DNA of 64,000 bases, from the NCBI GenBank assembly GCA_031308135.1, contig JAHLJT010008756.1:130818997-130882996 (forward strand). The letters run 5' to 3'. The position numbers and the translations under genes were made by a program. Under the pieces are notes generated by a model that did no database searches, was not told the origin of the DNA, and saw nothing but the letters and a program-made list of their open reading frames with translations. This stretch comes from Acheta domesticus (taxonomy: Eukaryota > Arthropoda > Insecta > Orthoptera > Gryllidae). Within the stretch, counting starts at the first letter, position 1. The number at the start of each line of letters is the position of its first letter. Of this stretch, positions 1 to 9,771 are shown piece after piece.

Positions 1-92
1 TCGGCACCTTCTGTGAGAGAAAAAACACGCACTACACTTAGGGAATTAATTACTTAAGTAGTTGACGCGCCCGTAAACACGAATCAATCAAA
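1..92 (+). repeat. SINE-A, 3' end fragment
   Basis: The sequence matches the end of the fuller SINE-A copy at 38651-39226: a GAGAAAAAAACACGCACTA-like stretch, then a line reading AGTAGTTGACGCGCCC, then the tail ACACGAATCAATCA. The window edge cuts the left side. Identity to the other copies is by eye and clearly imperfect, so this is an old copy. Confidence 0.75.
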
Positions 93-849
93 ACTAAGGT
101 AAATGTAAACTTTACATGTAGACGTTTTGCTAAATTTTATTGACTGTATTTTACAGTTAAGTAAAAAATTGAGAATTATTTACTTACTACAGTATATATA
201 AATTATTTTAATGACGTTTATTTGGAAACAGCCACCTGTCTATCCGTGTTCATTTTTAGTCTCACTAGATAATTCCGTTAGATAAAATTGTCCAAAGTCT
301 GAATTTCATAGTATTTTCTCTGTGAGTCTCTTAATGTTCCACTTACATTCGTTACTATCCTTTTTTGACGCTCTAGTCTCTAAATTAATTATGAAAGAAA
401 ACTGTTGCGATGACCTTTCAAAACATATTCCATTCTTACGAAGAAGAAAATATCGTATTTTTCTGTGTTAGGAATTGGTAGTACAACCTAAAATTGGTCG
501 AATGGAAAAAATTTTAAATGAAGTTTTTGATTCTTATAAGGTCCATTGATTTCTTTGAGGCATTCACAGCATAACAATGTTTAATAAAGATTGTTATGCT
601 TTGCTACTTAATGGACCATACAAATATCAAAAGCATAGCAAGAAAGGCAGTCTTAATCATTCATTCAAATAATTTGAAGTTTAACCTTCATCACGAAAAT
701 TTTAATTTTTTTTTCATTTAAGTTATTGTGTGTTTATTACACCGGAAACGAAACAGTACAAAACTACCTACTTTCTGTTATAGCGACGGAATGGTAAGTG
801 TTGGTATTTCTAGTGTTAGAAACGTTGCGAAAAACCCGAGGCATGTTGA
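93..849. other. AT-rich unique sequence
   Basis: No recognisable coding, RNA or repeat feature is seen apart from the hairpin at 540-617. Stop codons are frequent in all frames. Confidence 0.6.
540..617. other. Two-tier inverted repeat (hairpin)
   Basis: Outer arms GGTCCATT (540-547) and AATGGACC (610-617) enclose perfect inner arms AGCATAACAAT (568-578) and ATTGTTATGCT (590-600) with an 11-nt loop. The segments between outer and inner arms are unequal (20 and 9 nt). It may be a small foldback element or chance; no function is implied. Confidence 0.55.
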
Positions 850-857
850 TGATCGAT

Positions 858-1347
858 CAGTGGCATAGCTTCAGTTGGTGTCACCGGGGGCAAAGCTACT
901 GGAGTCACCCCTCCCATAAATTAAGTATAAAAATATTTATTGTTGCATAATTGTACATTATTTTATTAAAAATACAAACATATTTGCATACGATAGTTAT
1001 TTATAATATATTAAAAATTCTGTGTCATTAAGAATAATTGCAATATAATTTTTAAATAAGTTAAGTTTCATTTTAAAATATTTATCAACAAATATATGTT
1101 ATTTATAAAACCTCTTTACGAAATTTTAAGGAAACAAAATTATTTATAACTTCATTAAAATCTGTGTTTATTGCAATGTCATTTGCTATTGACATTAGAG
1201 CCAAATAAACTAGTCTTGATTAATACATTTTCAAGTAAATTATTTAAATTATATAATTCCAACTATAAAATATTTTAATTGAGTCATCCTTAGAATGGTG
1301 TCACCCGGGACGCGCCGCCCCCCCTGGCCCCCCTAGCTACGCCACTG
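858..1347. mobile_element. Non-autonomous hAT-type element
   Basis: The left end begins CAGTGGCATAGCT and the right end, read on the minus strand, begins CAGTGGCGTAGCTAGG; both continue into GTGTCACC-type sequence, so these are terminal inverted repeats. The element is bounded by a perfect 8-bp direct repeat TGATCGAT at 850-857 and 1348-1355. An 8-bp duplication and CAGTGGCG-type ends are typical of hAT transposons. The interior (about 920-1280) is AT-rich with no transposase, so the 490-bp copy would depend on an enzyme supplied elsewhere. The intact duplication suggests a fairly recent or well-preserved insertion. Confidence 0.85.
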
Positions 1348-1355
1348 TGATCGAT

Positions 1356-1505
1356 TTCCTAAAGAGGCGGCGCCGCCCCCGTGTGTCTCCCGCCTGCCGC
1401 CGTCAACACCCGTTTGCGCCACGTGCGGCGTTTTATGGCGGCGTATTTCACAGCCTCTTCTCGCGCGGCGGTGGCGGCGACGGCGGCGGTGGCGGTAGTG
1501 ACAGA
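1356..1505. other. GC-rich block with (GGC)n-like run
   Basis: CpG-rich sequence with a GGCGGCGACGGCGGCGGTGG-type run near 1470-1497. Short open frames cross it on both strands but they consist of low-complexity residues. No gene is called. Confidence 0.6.
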
Positions 1506-1626
1506 GGTGGTGACGGAAGAGATGGTAGTGACCAGTAAGGTGTAGCGTCGTGATGAATAGAATAAAATATTTAGTACGAAGCCTCAAAATATTTACATAA
1601 AAATGTAATGAAAACAGTGAGAATAT
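1506..1626 (+). repeat. Direct repeat, left copy (~121 bp)
   Basis: This stretch is repeated at 2056-2181. Shared landmarks in order are GGTGGTGACG, GGTGTAGCGTCGTG, CTTAGTACGA/TTTAGTACGA, and TGTAATGAAAACAGTGAGAA. By eye the copies agree at roughly five of six positions. A truncated SINE-A lies exactly between them. Confidence 0.85.
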
Positions 1627-1627
1627 A

Positions 1628-2055
1628 ATGATTGATTGATTGTTAGTGATTCCGGGAGCGTCAACTATCAGAGGTCATTAGTTCCGTAAGTGTAGTCCGT
1701 GTTTTTTTCATCGGGAGGTGGCGGTGATCTTTCCTCGCTGGATGGCGAGGTCCGGCGCCGACCTACCATCGACTAGCGGGGTTTCCTCACAACCAGGTAT
1801 CTCCCATCAGCGGGGCACCGCATCTGCCGAGACAAGCTCTAGGCTCCCAACCGGTCTCCCGGCATGTATGATAGTGTAGTGCATGTTAGTGTGTGTGTGT
1901 AACGGGTGAGGATAGGACAAGAGGAAGGAAAGATCGCGCCTTGTCCATGGCCAGTTTGTTAGGGTACTGATCCAGCATTCGCCTGGTGTTGATCAGAGAA
2001 ACCATGGAAAACTACCGATCAGAGCAGCCGGGCGCTAGAATTCTCCCCCAGACCG
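1628..2055 (-). mobile_element. SINE-A, head-truncated copy
   Basis: The element lies on the minus strand: its (ATTG)n tail is at 1628-1642, and the body runs through the family landmarks GGTGGCG..GATC, TCGACTAGCGGGGTTTCC, CAGCGGGGCACCGC, TCTCCCGGCATGT, GTGTGTGTGT, AAAGATCGCGC and AGGGTACTG, then AACTACCGATCAGAGCAGCC. It stops at AATTCTCCCCCAGAC (about 2055), so the tRNA-like head present in the copies at 38651 and 40985 is missing. The break coincides with the start of the right-hand direct repeat. Confidence 0.85.
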
Positions 2056-2181
2056 GGTGGTGACGACGGCAGAGGTGGAGCAGTGACAAAGGTGTAGCGT
2101 CGTGGTGAATATACCGGAAAAATACTTAGTACGATAACTTAAAATACGTACATAAACATGTAATGAAAACAGTGAGAATAT
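2056..2181 (+). repeat. Direct repeat, right copy (~126 bp)
   Basis: Partner of 1506-1626, about 550 bp apart. It begins exactly where SINE-A similarity ends. Confidence 0.85.
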
Positions 2182-2859
2182 GTAATAAATATGTAAAATC
2201 GGTTATAATATTTAATATTAAAATACACAAATTATAAAACATTTACATAATATGAAATTACATTTATGAAAAAGTTCTTAAACAAATTTAAAAAATAAAA
2301 CAAACCTTTTAAAAATAATGCAAAAAGCACAAATTAATTTTTTACACCATACAACTCTCCTGCCAGTAGCAAAAACTTCGTCTGTTGCTATTCAGTACCA
2401 GTTCGTTTGGAAGCTAAAATAGCTGCAACAGAAGCCATCGTAAAAAAAACTTGGGATATCTATGACCAGCAAACAACCACTGCAGCATGCAGCATTCTCA
2501 TCGAAGTGTTACACATCGGCGACCGCCAGTGTTACCCATCAAAACTGAATATTTTGTTGTTTTTTTTCTATTTCAACAAATGTGCTTTTAATACTTTAGA
2601 TGACGTCATATTTCTCCGAAATGATGTTCACTTTGCGAAGACGAATTATGGTTCCGAAATGTTTCGGTCGTTTAGAGACCTTAAATGTCAAATAAGTGTT
2701 TATGGCGAGGTAGGAAACGTGCACAGTAATGTAATGTCGTCTATCTACAATAGAAAGGCAGGTGATGATGCTGATCTTTAGTACCGCAATTCGTCCTACG
2801 CCACGAGCAAGTGTTCGTCGCCTCGTCACGTGCTCCTCGCGTTCGTCTGCTCCAGTGAC
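2182..2859. other. AT-rich unique sequence
   Basis: A 124-codon open frame (2407-2781, +) lies here. Its translation resembles no family I recognise and has no domain, signal peptide or biased pattern, so I do not call it a gene. Confidence 0.5.
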
Positions 2860-3535
2860 ACGCAGCGCACCCCACCCCCCATCCCCACCCCCATCCCTTC
2901 CCCTCCCCCTCCCACGCCTTCGATTGAAGGCGTGGCCGCCGACCCCTTTAATTCGACTTTCGCTACTCGCCGGGCAACACCCTAAGTAATGACTTCAACA
3001 ATTCAAGGCAATTGGGAGCCCCTCCCTCCCCCCCCTGCACCTCCGTTACCCGTCTGTCTCGCCCACGCCCCCTCCCCCTCCCCCCTCTCCCCCCGCGAAG
3101 ACGGAGCGCTGGCGCGCGCGCTCCTTGGCCTTCATCAATAAATCATGACGGCGTAATCCAATTGGAAGGCGCTCATCACCGCGATCGCCTCCCCTCCCCT
3201 CCCCCCCGCTTCCCCTCTCCCCCTTCGTTAGCCTCCGCCTCATTGCGCCTCCGCGCCAGCGAGGATTTTTCAGCCGCCGCTGCCGCTCGCGTTTCCACTT
3301 GGGAAATTCCGCCGCGCGTCGTTAACAGCGCGATACAGAGCGCGGCGGGCGGACGCACAGACAGACAGACACACGGACGGACGGACGGGCGGAGAGCGTG
3401 TGTGCGCTGGCGGAGGGGCCCGGCGCCTTTATCATCAGGTTGCCGGAAACTGAGTCCCTGGGTGAAGGGGGTAGAGAGCGGAGGTGGAGGGCGTGTAGAG
3501 TGGTGCGAACGCGGAAATAAAAGTGATTCATGAAG
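2860..3535. other. GC-rich unique/C-rich block
   Basis: C-rich runs (2866-2915, 3020-3095, 3185-3230) alternate with CpG-rich unique DNA. The middle (3130-3185) contains ATCAATAAATCATGA, GCGTAATCCAATTGG and similar AT cores. Read on the minus strand, TGATTTAT is a Hox/Exd-type word, and TAATCC is a Bicoid/Otx-type word. These are short matches and could be chance. Near 3357-3390 there is a (GACA)/(GGAC) run. Confidence 0.45.
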
Positions 3536-4500
3536 GTGGGAGCAGGGAAGGAGGGAGCTAGAACGGGGAAGGAGGGAGCTAGAACGGGGAAGGAGGGAGC
3601 TAGAACGGGGAAGGAGGGAGCTAGAACGGGGAAGGAGGGAGCTAGAACTGGGAAGGAGGGTGCTAGAACGGGGAAGGAGGGTGCTAGAACGGGGAAGGAG
3701 GGTGCTAGAACGGGGAAGGAGGGTGCTAGAACGGGGAAGGAGGGAGCTAGAACGGGGAAGGAGGGAGCTAGAACGGGGAAGGAGGGAGCTAGAACGGGGA
3801 AGGAGGGAGCTAGAACTGGAAGGAAGGTGCTAGAACGGGGAAGGAGGGTGCCAGAACGGGGAAGGAGGGTGCTAGAACGGGGAAGGAGGGAGCTAGAACG
3901 GGGAAGGAGGGAGCTAGAACGGGGAAGGAGGGAGCTAGAACTGGGAAGGAGGGTGCTAGAACGGGGAAGGAGGGAGCTAGAACGGGGAAGGAGGGAGCTA
4001 GAACGGGGAAGGAGGGAGCTAGAACGGGGAAGGAGGGAGCTAGAACTGGGAAGGAGGGTGCTAGAACGGGGAAGGAGGGTGCTAGAACGGGGAAGGAGGG
4101 TGCTAGAACGGGGAAGGAGGATGCTATAACGGGGAAGGTGGGTGTTAGAACGGGGAAGGAGGGTGCTAGAACAGGGAAGGTGGGTGCTAGAACGGGGAAG
4201 GAGGGAGCTAGAACGGGGAAGGAGGGTGCTAGAACTGGGAAGGAGGGAGCTAGAACGGGGAAGGAGGGTGATAGAACAGGGAAGGTGGGTGCTAGAACGG
4301 GGAAGGAGGGTGCTAGTACGGGGAAGGAGGGTGCTAGAACGGGGAAGGAGGGTGCTAGAACGGGGAAGAAGCGAGTTAGAACTGGGAATAAGGAAGGAAG
4401 GACGGGGAAAGTGGGAGGTAGAACGGGGAAGAAGGGGGATAGAACGGGGAATAAGAAAGGAGAAAACGGGAAAGGAGGGAGAGAGAACGGAGAATAAGGA
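3536..4500. repeat. 21-bp minisatellite, ~45 units
   Basis: A 21-bp unit (core AGCTAGAACGGGGAAGGAGG) repeats with little divergence to about 4360 and then decays to 4500. Because 21 is a multiple of three and the unit has no stop in two forward frames, it creates open frames reading EGARTGK or RELERGR over and over, and one of 472 codons on the minus strand reading LAPSFPV. Variant units (GGTGCTAGAA versus GGAGCTAGAA) are patchy. There is no sign of a real gene. Confidence 0.95.
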
Positions 4501-5053
4501 AGGAGAGAACGGGGTGCAGAGAAGCATGTGCGGGCCTGGAGGTGGACCGAGAATCAAGAGGGGAAGGAGAGGGAAAAGGGAGAGCATGAAGCAAGTATGG
4601 AGCGGGTATGAATCAGTGAGGAGATTGGGAGCAGTCTGCAAGAGAGGAGAGAGCAGAGGGATGTCTGAAAGGACATGGAGAGAGGAGGGAAGCTTTTGAT
4701 GAAGGGGCGGGGCGCAGTCTTCGACTGGCACACGGCACACAATTTCTCTAACTTCAGATCACTGCGTATCATGCCAGCAGGTTACTAATCGCAAAATCGA
4801 ATGATCCGCCTCGATGCTTTTTGTTTCCTTAAGAATTCAGAACGAGTTTTTCACGTTATGAATTTTTATGCCATTCTGTTCCCCTAGCAGTCTGTAAGTT
4901 GTTGATACAGGGGAGATTTCGGCTTGTAGGGAACAAAAGACATCCGCGTATAGGAATTGTATAGTGTCTCTCGGACATTACTTCTTATGTATTCGGGATT
5001 GCTTGAACCTTTTTGCCGTAAATATTTTTTTTATTTTGTAAAGTTCATACTTA

Positions 5054-5081
5054 CCTTAGTAGTTAACTTTAACTACTAAGG
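5054..5081. other. Perfect 28-nt palindrome
   Basis: CCTTAGTAGTTAA at 5054-5066 is followed by CT and then its exact reverse complement at 5069-5081. A short perfect arm pair of 13 bp with a 2-nt spacer could extrude or could be a dimeric binding site; no role is implied. Confidence 0.7.
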
Positions 5082-5312
5082 CTATTGTCTGATTGCTGCA
5101 TCGATTTGCCGATCGCAATACGTGACCCTCATACCGACAATTCGTACCCTGCATATTGAACCATTTATCGGTACCAATGTATATTGGAGAAATGGATTTT
5201 TAAGAATTGATAGTACCGGCACAACGATGCTTTGTTCAGTTGTTAATATTGAAACCTTTCATTTCACACCCAGTGTTGAATCATCATCGTCTCCCGAGAT
5301 AAAATATTCACA

Positions 5313-5376
5313 TCATTGACGGACATGACCATAGCAGTTGACGTGCCAGGAAACATGCCTTCAATCAATCAGTCCA
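5313..5376 (+). repeat. Old SINE-A 3' end fragment
   Basis: The order GGACATGACCA, AGCAGTTGACGTGCC, GGAAACA and CAATCAATCAG matches the last ~60 bp of SINE-A (GGACTAATGGCC, AGTAGTTGATGTGCCCGG, AAACACGAATCAATCAATC) with many substitutions. Confidence 0.55.
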
Positions 5377-5529
5377 GTTCTGCAACATGCTTCCCCTTGA
5401 CTCTTAACTTTCATTCTTTCCTGCCTCCTTCCGCTGGCGAACGAAAGATCGCGAGAAGAGACTTGACGTAGCCCTCTGGGCTCCCGGAGGCAGGGGAAGC
5501 GTAGTTGTACTTTCCTTCTCATTCTCATC

Positions 5530-5880
5530 CGTTTCCTCCCTTCCCTTCCCCAGCATGTTCCTTCTATTACTACTCATGCTCGTCCTCCTCCTTTTAATCC
5601 TCCTCCTCTTCCTCCTTTTCCTCCTTTCTCCTCTTCCTCTTCTCCTCTTCCTCCTCCTCTTCCTCCTCCTTCTCCTTCCCCTCCTCTTCCTCCATCTTCT
5701 CTTTCCCCTCCTCTTCCTCCGTCTCCTCCTCTTCTCTTCCTCCGTCTCCTCCTCTTCTCTTCCTCCATCTCCTCCTCTTCTCTTCCTCCGTCTCCTCCTC
5801 TTCTCTTCCTCCGCGTCCTCCTCTTCTCTTCCTCCGCCTCCTCTTCCTCTTTCTCCTCCTCTTCCTCCTTCTCTTTTTCA
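5530..5880. repeat. (TCC/CTC)n polypyrimidine tract
   Basis: About 350 bp of TCCTCC, TCTTCC and CTCCTC motifs on the + strand, almost free of purines. Within it a ~24-bp unit containing CCTCCGTCTCCTCCTCTTCT repeats at about 5718-5830. It can form triplex-type DNA in principle. Confidence 0.9.
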
Positions 5881-6639
5881 TGCCATTTCCAATTTTCATC
5901 CTATTCTTTCTGATACTCATCTCTTCCAACATCTCCTTTCCATCAGTATCTCCTCCTTTCGCATCGCACATCATCCGTGTTATGGGACAAAATGAAGAGA
6001 GGCAAATCCACCACGTAAGTCACTGAGGAGCGTTTCGACGCTGTAGGAGTGGCTGTGCTTTAAACAAATGAAAGGGTAAATGAATGAATATTTCAGACAG
6101 GACAGATATTGAACTGCAGGTATTGAATTCAGGCAGGCGAGATGGAACTCAACAGCAGGAATATTTCTACTCAACCTTAACTCATTCAAATCTCACTCAA
6201 TCTTTCAATTCATCCTTCTCTCATTCTTAGGATTCATTTATACTTTTAAAGGCGAAATTCAAATTGTACTTCTTTACACTTAATAAAATTGATTATTTAT
6301 ACAATAATGTAAAACATTGTTGGATGATCTACATCACTGAAAGTTATCACTATTGTCTTATTCCACAGACAGTTTCTTTGAGTGTGTTTCTAACTGCGTT
6401 GGCTGAAATGCATTGACACCTTCACATCTCATACATTATTTCCATCACAACTTCAAAATATTGCCAAGTGCTGAGGTAGAAGCACTTGCCTCAAGATTTG
6501 CCATCCAGTCATCATTTCTTTAATGCTTACGATTGGAAAAGAGAGAATATGTGTATTAATCCTGTTGGGGCTACGGGCATAAATTGCAGAGGGAACGGGA
6601 CATTCCGATTGCGAGCAGAATCTGCCGCGTGCACAGTCG
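5881..6639. other. Unique AT-rich sequence
   Basis: No feature recognised. Confidence 0.5.
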
Positions 6640-7935
6640 CAGCGAATTCTCCGAGTGCTTCTCACAATGGCTGCAGGAGGCGCCGTGGGGGGGGGGGGAA
6701 GGCGGTGGGAGCGACTCGCAGTAATGTGGGGGAGGCGGGACTGGGCTCGGAAGGGATGCGGGGTGGGGCAGGAGTGGTAAGGGGCGCCGCGGACACGTCG
6801 CAGGGGCAGCGAGTTCGTGAGGAGGAAAGGAGCGAGGAGGTGGTGAAGAGGCATTGAGGAGATGGTGATGAGGCGTTGAGGAGGTGGTGAAGAGGCGTTG
6901 AGGGGTAGTAAAGAGGTGTTGGGGGATGATGAAAAGGCTTTGAGGGGGTGGTGAAGAGGCGTTGAAGAGGTGGTGAAGAGGCGTTGAGGGGTGGTGAAGA
7001 GGCGTTGAGGGGGTGCTGAAGAGGCGGTGAGGAAATGATGATGGGGTGGTGAAGGAGTGGTGATGGGGCAGTGAGAGGGTGGTGATGGGGCGACGAGCGG
7101 GTGGCGAAGGGCAGGCGAGGGGTGGTGAAGAGGTGGCGAGGATATGGTGAAGGACGGGCGATGAAGTGGCAACGGGGTGGTGAAGGTTGGGGGATGGCGA
7201 GGGCGATGGCGACTGGGCGGGCCGGGAGCGGCTGTGACGCATCTCGGAGGCGAGAGGATGGTGATGGGGCAGCGATGGGTCGGTGATGGGTCGACAAGTG
7301 GGTGGTGATGGGGCGACGAGGGGGCGGCGAAGGGCAGGCGAGAGGGTGGTGAAGAGGTGGCGAAGAGATGGTGAAGGGCAGGCGATGAGGTGGCGAGGGG
7401 ATGGTGAAGGGCAGGCGATGAGGTGGCGAGGAGATGGTGAAGGGCAGGCGATGAGGTGGCGAGGAGATGGTGAAGAGATGGTGAAGGGCAGACGATGAGG
7501 TGGCGAGGAGATGGTGAAGGGCAGGCGATGAGGTGGCGAGGAGATGGTGAAGGGTGGGGAGGGGTGATGATGGGGAGGCCGGGGGTTGTGATGGGGCGGC
7601 GATGGGTTGCTGATGGGGCGACGAGGGTGCGGCGGAGGGGCGGTGAAAGACGAGAGGGTGGTGAAGAGGAGGCGAGGAGATGGTGAAGGGCTGGCGAGAG
7701 GGCAGGCGATGAGGTGCCGAGGAGATGGTGAAGAGCAGGCGATGAGGTGGCGAGGGGATGGTGAAGGGTGGGGAGGGGTGATGATGGGTCAGCGATGAGT
7801 TGGTGATGGGGCAGCGATAGGTCGGTGATGGGGCGACGAGGGGGGCGGCGAGGGGCAGGCGAGAGGGTGGTGAAGGGGAGGCGAGGAGATGGTGAAGGGC
7901 AGGCGACGCGGGGTGGGGGATGGCGGGGGCGGGGG
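6640..7935. repeat. G-rich minisatellite cluster (units ~21 and 33 bp)
   Basis: From 6840 to about 7040 a ~21-bp unit (GGTGGTGAAGAGGCGTTGAG) dominates. From about 7300 to 7760 a 33-bp unit (GGCGATGAGGTGGCGAGGAG followed by ATGGTGAAGGGCA) dominates, with five well-kept copies at 7381-7545. Between and after are degenerate mixtures. The minus-strand frames of 450-530 codons are Pro/Ser/His-rich translations of the repeat, not proteins. Confidence 0.9.
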
Positions 7936-9035
7936 CGGCGTTGCGGCATCTCGGCCGCCCAGTGGCGCGTGAAGGCGCGAGATGGTCTCCGCCCGCAACC
8001 GCGGCCGCCGCTCGCCTGCCCCTCACGGCCCCTCACGGCCACTCTGGCGCAGTTGCCAGATTACTTTCGATGTCGCCCTGCGATTTGTATCCGCTGACCC
8101 CGAGATTGACTCGGATTTTCGATTTACGCTGCGAAAGTGTCTTCTATTGGAAAGTCGTTGTCACTGAGAGGCCACATTGTAGGGACTTTCAACGTTTCCG
8201 AGTTCTTTTTCGGGAAAAAATTCCGAGAGTTTGAATCGAGCTGTTGAGGCCTTTTAAGTAACTGTTCAAGTGTGCGTTTACTATATTATTGGTCTGAATA
8301 TATCTTTAAATATGTTGTTTTTATTCATAAATACTGCTTTATCGTAGCTAGCATCTAATTATACATTTTTCAATTCAAGAGTAAACGCTGTGATTATTGT
8401 ACTTGCATTTTAAAGCCGGTAACCGATTTTAATAACTGTGGTATGGAGCATTTTTTTGTCTTCGGTCTAGAATACAGCCTTCTCTTTAGACCAAAATATA
8501 TACAAAAGCATTTGAATAAAAATTACGGACCTTGTCTTTTTACAAATTAGATGTGTTCTCTAGTGACACCGAATGAGAAATGTAAACGTGAAACAGACAA
8601 TATTACTCCGTTTCATTATTAGACACAATACATTAATGATCCAAAATACTAGGAAAATATTTCCATAGATCCGAAGAACAATACTAACTCATTACTTACA
8701 TTACAATTATTGCACACAGTGTTACTGTTTGTGTTCTTGTTTTTATATTTCTTTTCTTCTTAAACTTTTTTATTACAAAAATTGCAAAAATACAAAAAAA
8801 ATTGCTAATATCTACAGAAAATTTATTCAGAATTAACGTTCTTAAGAATATACTTCAAAAATAAATACAAGACAAATATGATTGAAACCTTGTTTTTATA
8901 GTTAATTGTTTTTTTTGTTCTCAAATTCTTGAAACAAATACTGTCTTTCGGATGCGCGTGTAACGTAATCCAGGTCGGAATTAAAGTGACAGTGTATGAT
9001 AAATGTAGAACATGGTGTTGTAACGAGGTACACAG
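7936..9035. other. CpG-rich shoulder then AT-rich unique sequence
   Basis: 7936-8110 is CpG-rich unique DNA; after 8230 the sequence is AT-rich. No gene or repeat recognised. Confidence 0.5.
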
Positions 9036-9200
9036 GAACAGCGGCTGCGTCCCCTCTCTGCCTCCCCACCCCTCCCCCTCACCACCTTCCCCTCCCGCGC
9101 GCGGAGCTCATTAGGCGGTGACGGATGGCGCGCGTTTTTACGAGCTCACCCCCTCACCCTCTCCCCCCTCACCCCTTCACCCCCTCACCCACTGACCCAG
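9036..9200. repeat. C-rich low-complexity tract
   Basis: CCTCCCCACCCCTCCCCCTC-type sequence interrupted by CGGAGCTCATTAGGCGGTGA and followed by CACCCCCTCACCC repeats. Confidence 0.7.
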
Positions 9201-9320
9201 AGGCAGAGCGCGGTGGTGGTGTTGGTGGCGGCAGAGCCCTCGCTTTCTCATTCTGTGTTCAGCGTTGGCTTGCTCGCCCCCCCTCCATCTTCACGACTTT
9301 TTCATGAGGAATACCACGAG

Positions 9321-9697
9321 CTCTCTGAATCTGAATCAGTGAAATTGTCGCTGATTCAATCAGTGAGAGCCGAAGTCACTCAATCAGTGTTCACTCGAAA
9401 TGGGTAGTTTCACTGACAATTAGCGAACCTTTTCATAATGACCGCCAGCATTTCACTGGTCGTCAGTGGTAAAAGTACCGCGCCACCATCGCTCACTCAT
9501 CGTTCAGACGTTCACGTGCTGTCGTTGTCATTGTTTCACTGATTCAAACAATGAAATTTCACTGATTCAAAAAGTGGACCCGGTTTTCGCTGATTTGTTC
9601 AGTTCAATTCACTGATTGTCAGTGGCAGGGTTATAACTGACACCATCAGTGAATAGCCACTGTCAATCAGTAGTTTTTCACTAATTCACTGAGAGAG
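9321..9697 (+). mobile_element. CACTGATT-rich TIR element, copy 1
   Basis: The element shares order and sequence with copies at 34191-34577 and 41675-42054. Its left end reads CTCTCTGAATCTGAATCAG and its right end, on the opposite strand, CTCTCTCAGTGAATTAGTG-like, so the ends are inverted repeats. The interior is crowded with the words CACTGATT and AATCAGTG, singly or head to head, and has one GC-richer stretch (TAATGACCGCCAGC..GGTCGTCAGTGGTAAAAG). No protein is encoded. The superfamily cannot be assigned because no clear target duplication is visible. Confidence 0.8.
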
Positions 9698-9698
9698 A

Positions 9699-9771
9699 GT
9701 GCTTTGGAAACTGTCGATAAATCCCCGACTCGCGAAGCCAGGAGGGATTTATCTGAGAGTTTCCAAAGCAC
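9699..9771. other. Strong hairpin adjoining the TIR element
   Basis: Arms GTGCTTTGGAAACT (9699-9712) and AGTTTCCAAAGCAC (9758-9771) are perfectly complementary. After a small bulge a second pair GATAAATCCC (9716-9725) and GGGATTTATC (9744-9753) follows, leaving an 18-nt loop. The size is like a pre-miRNA hairpin, but it directly abuts a transposon end and is absent from the other two copies. Confidence 0.8.

Larger units (their letters stand above)
4501..5529. other. Unique sequence
   Basis: A purine-rich shoulder of the minisatellite (4501-4690) passes into ordinary AT-rich sequence. A perfect palindrome lies at 5054-5081 and a SINE-A tail fragment at 5313-5376. No gene is seen. Confidence 0.5.

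Noticed and set aside
2407..2781. 124-codon + frame
   Set aside because: No family resemblance; contains a Phe/Leu run from a T-rich tract and has no supporting context.
3322..4740. 472-codon minus-strand open frame and overlapping + frames
   Set aside because: They are translations of a 21-bp stop-free tandem repeat; composition and period follow the DNA repeat, not protein constraint.
6453..8042. 529-codon minus frame rich in Pro, Ser and His
   Set aside because: Arises from a G-rich minisatellite; neighbouring frames are equally open.
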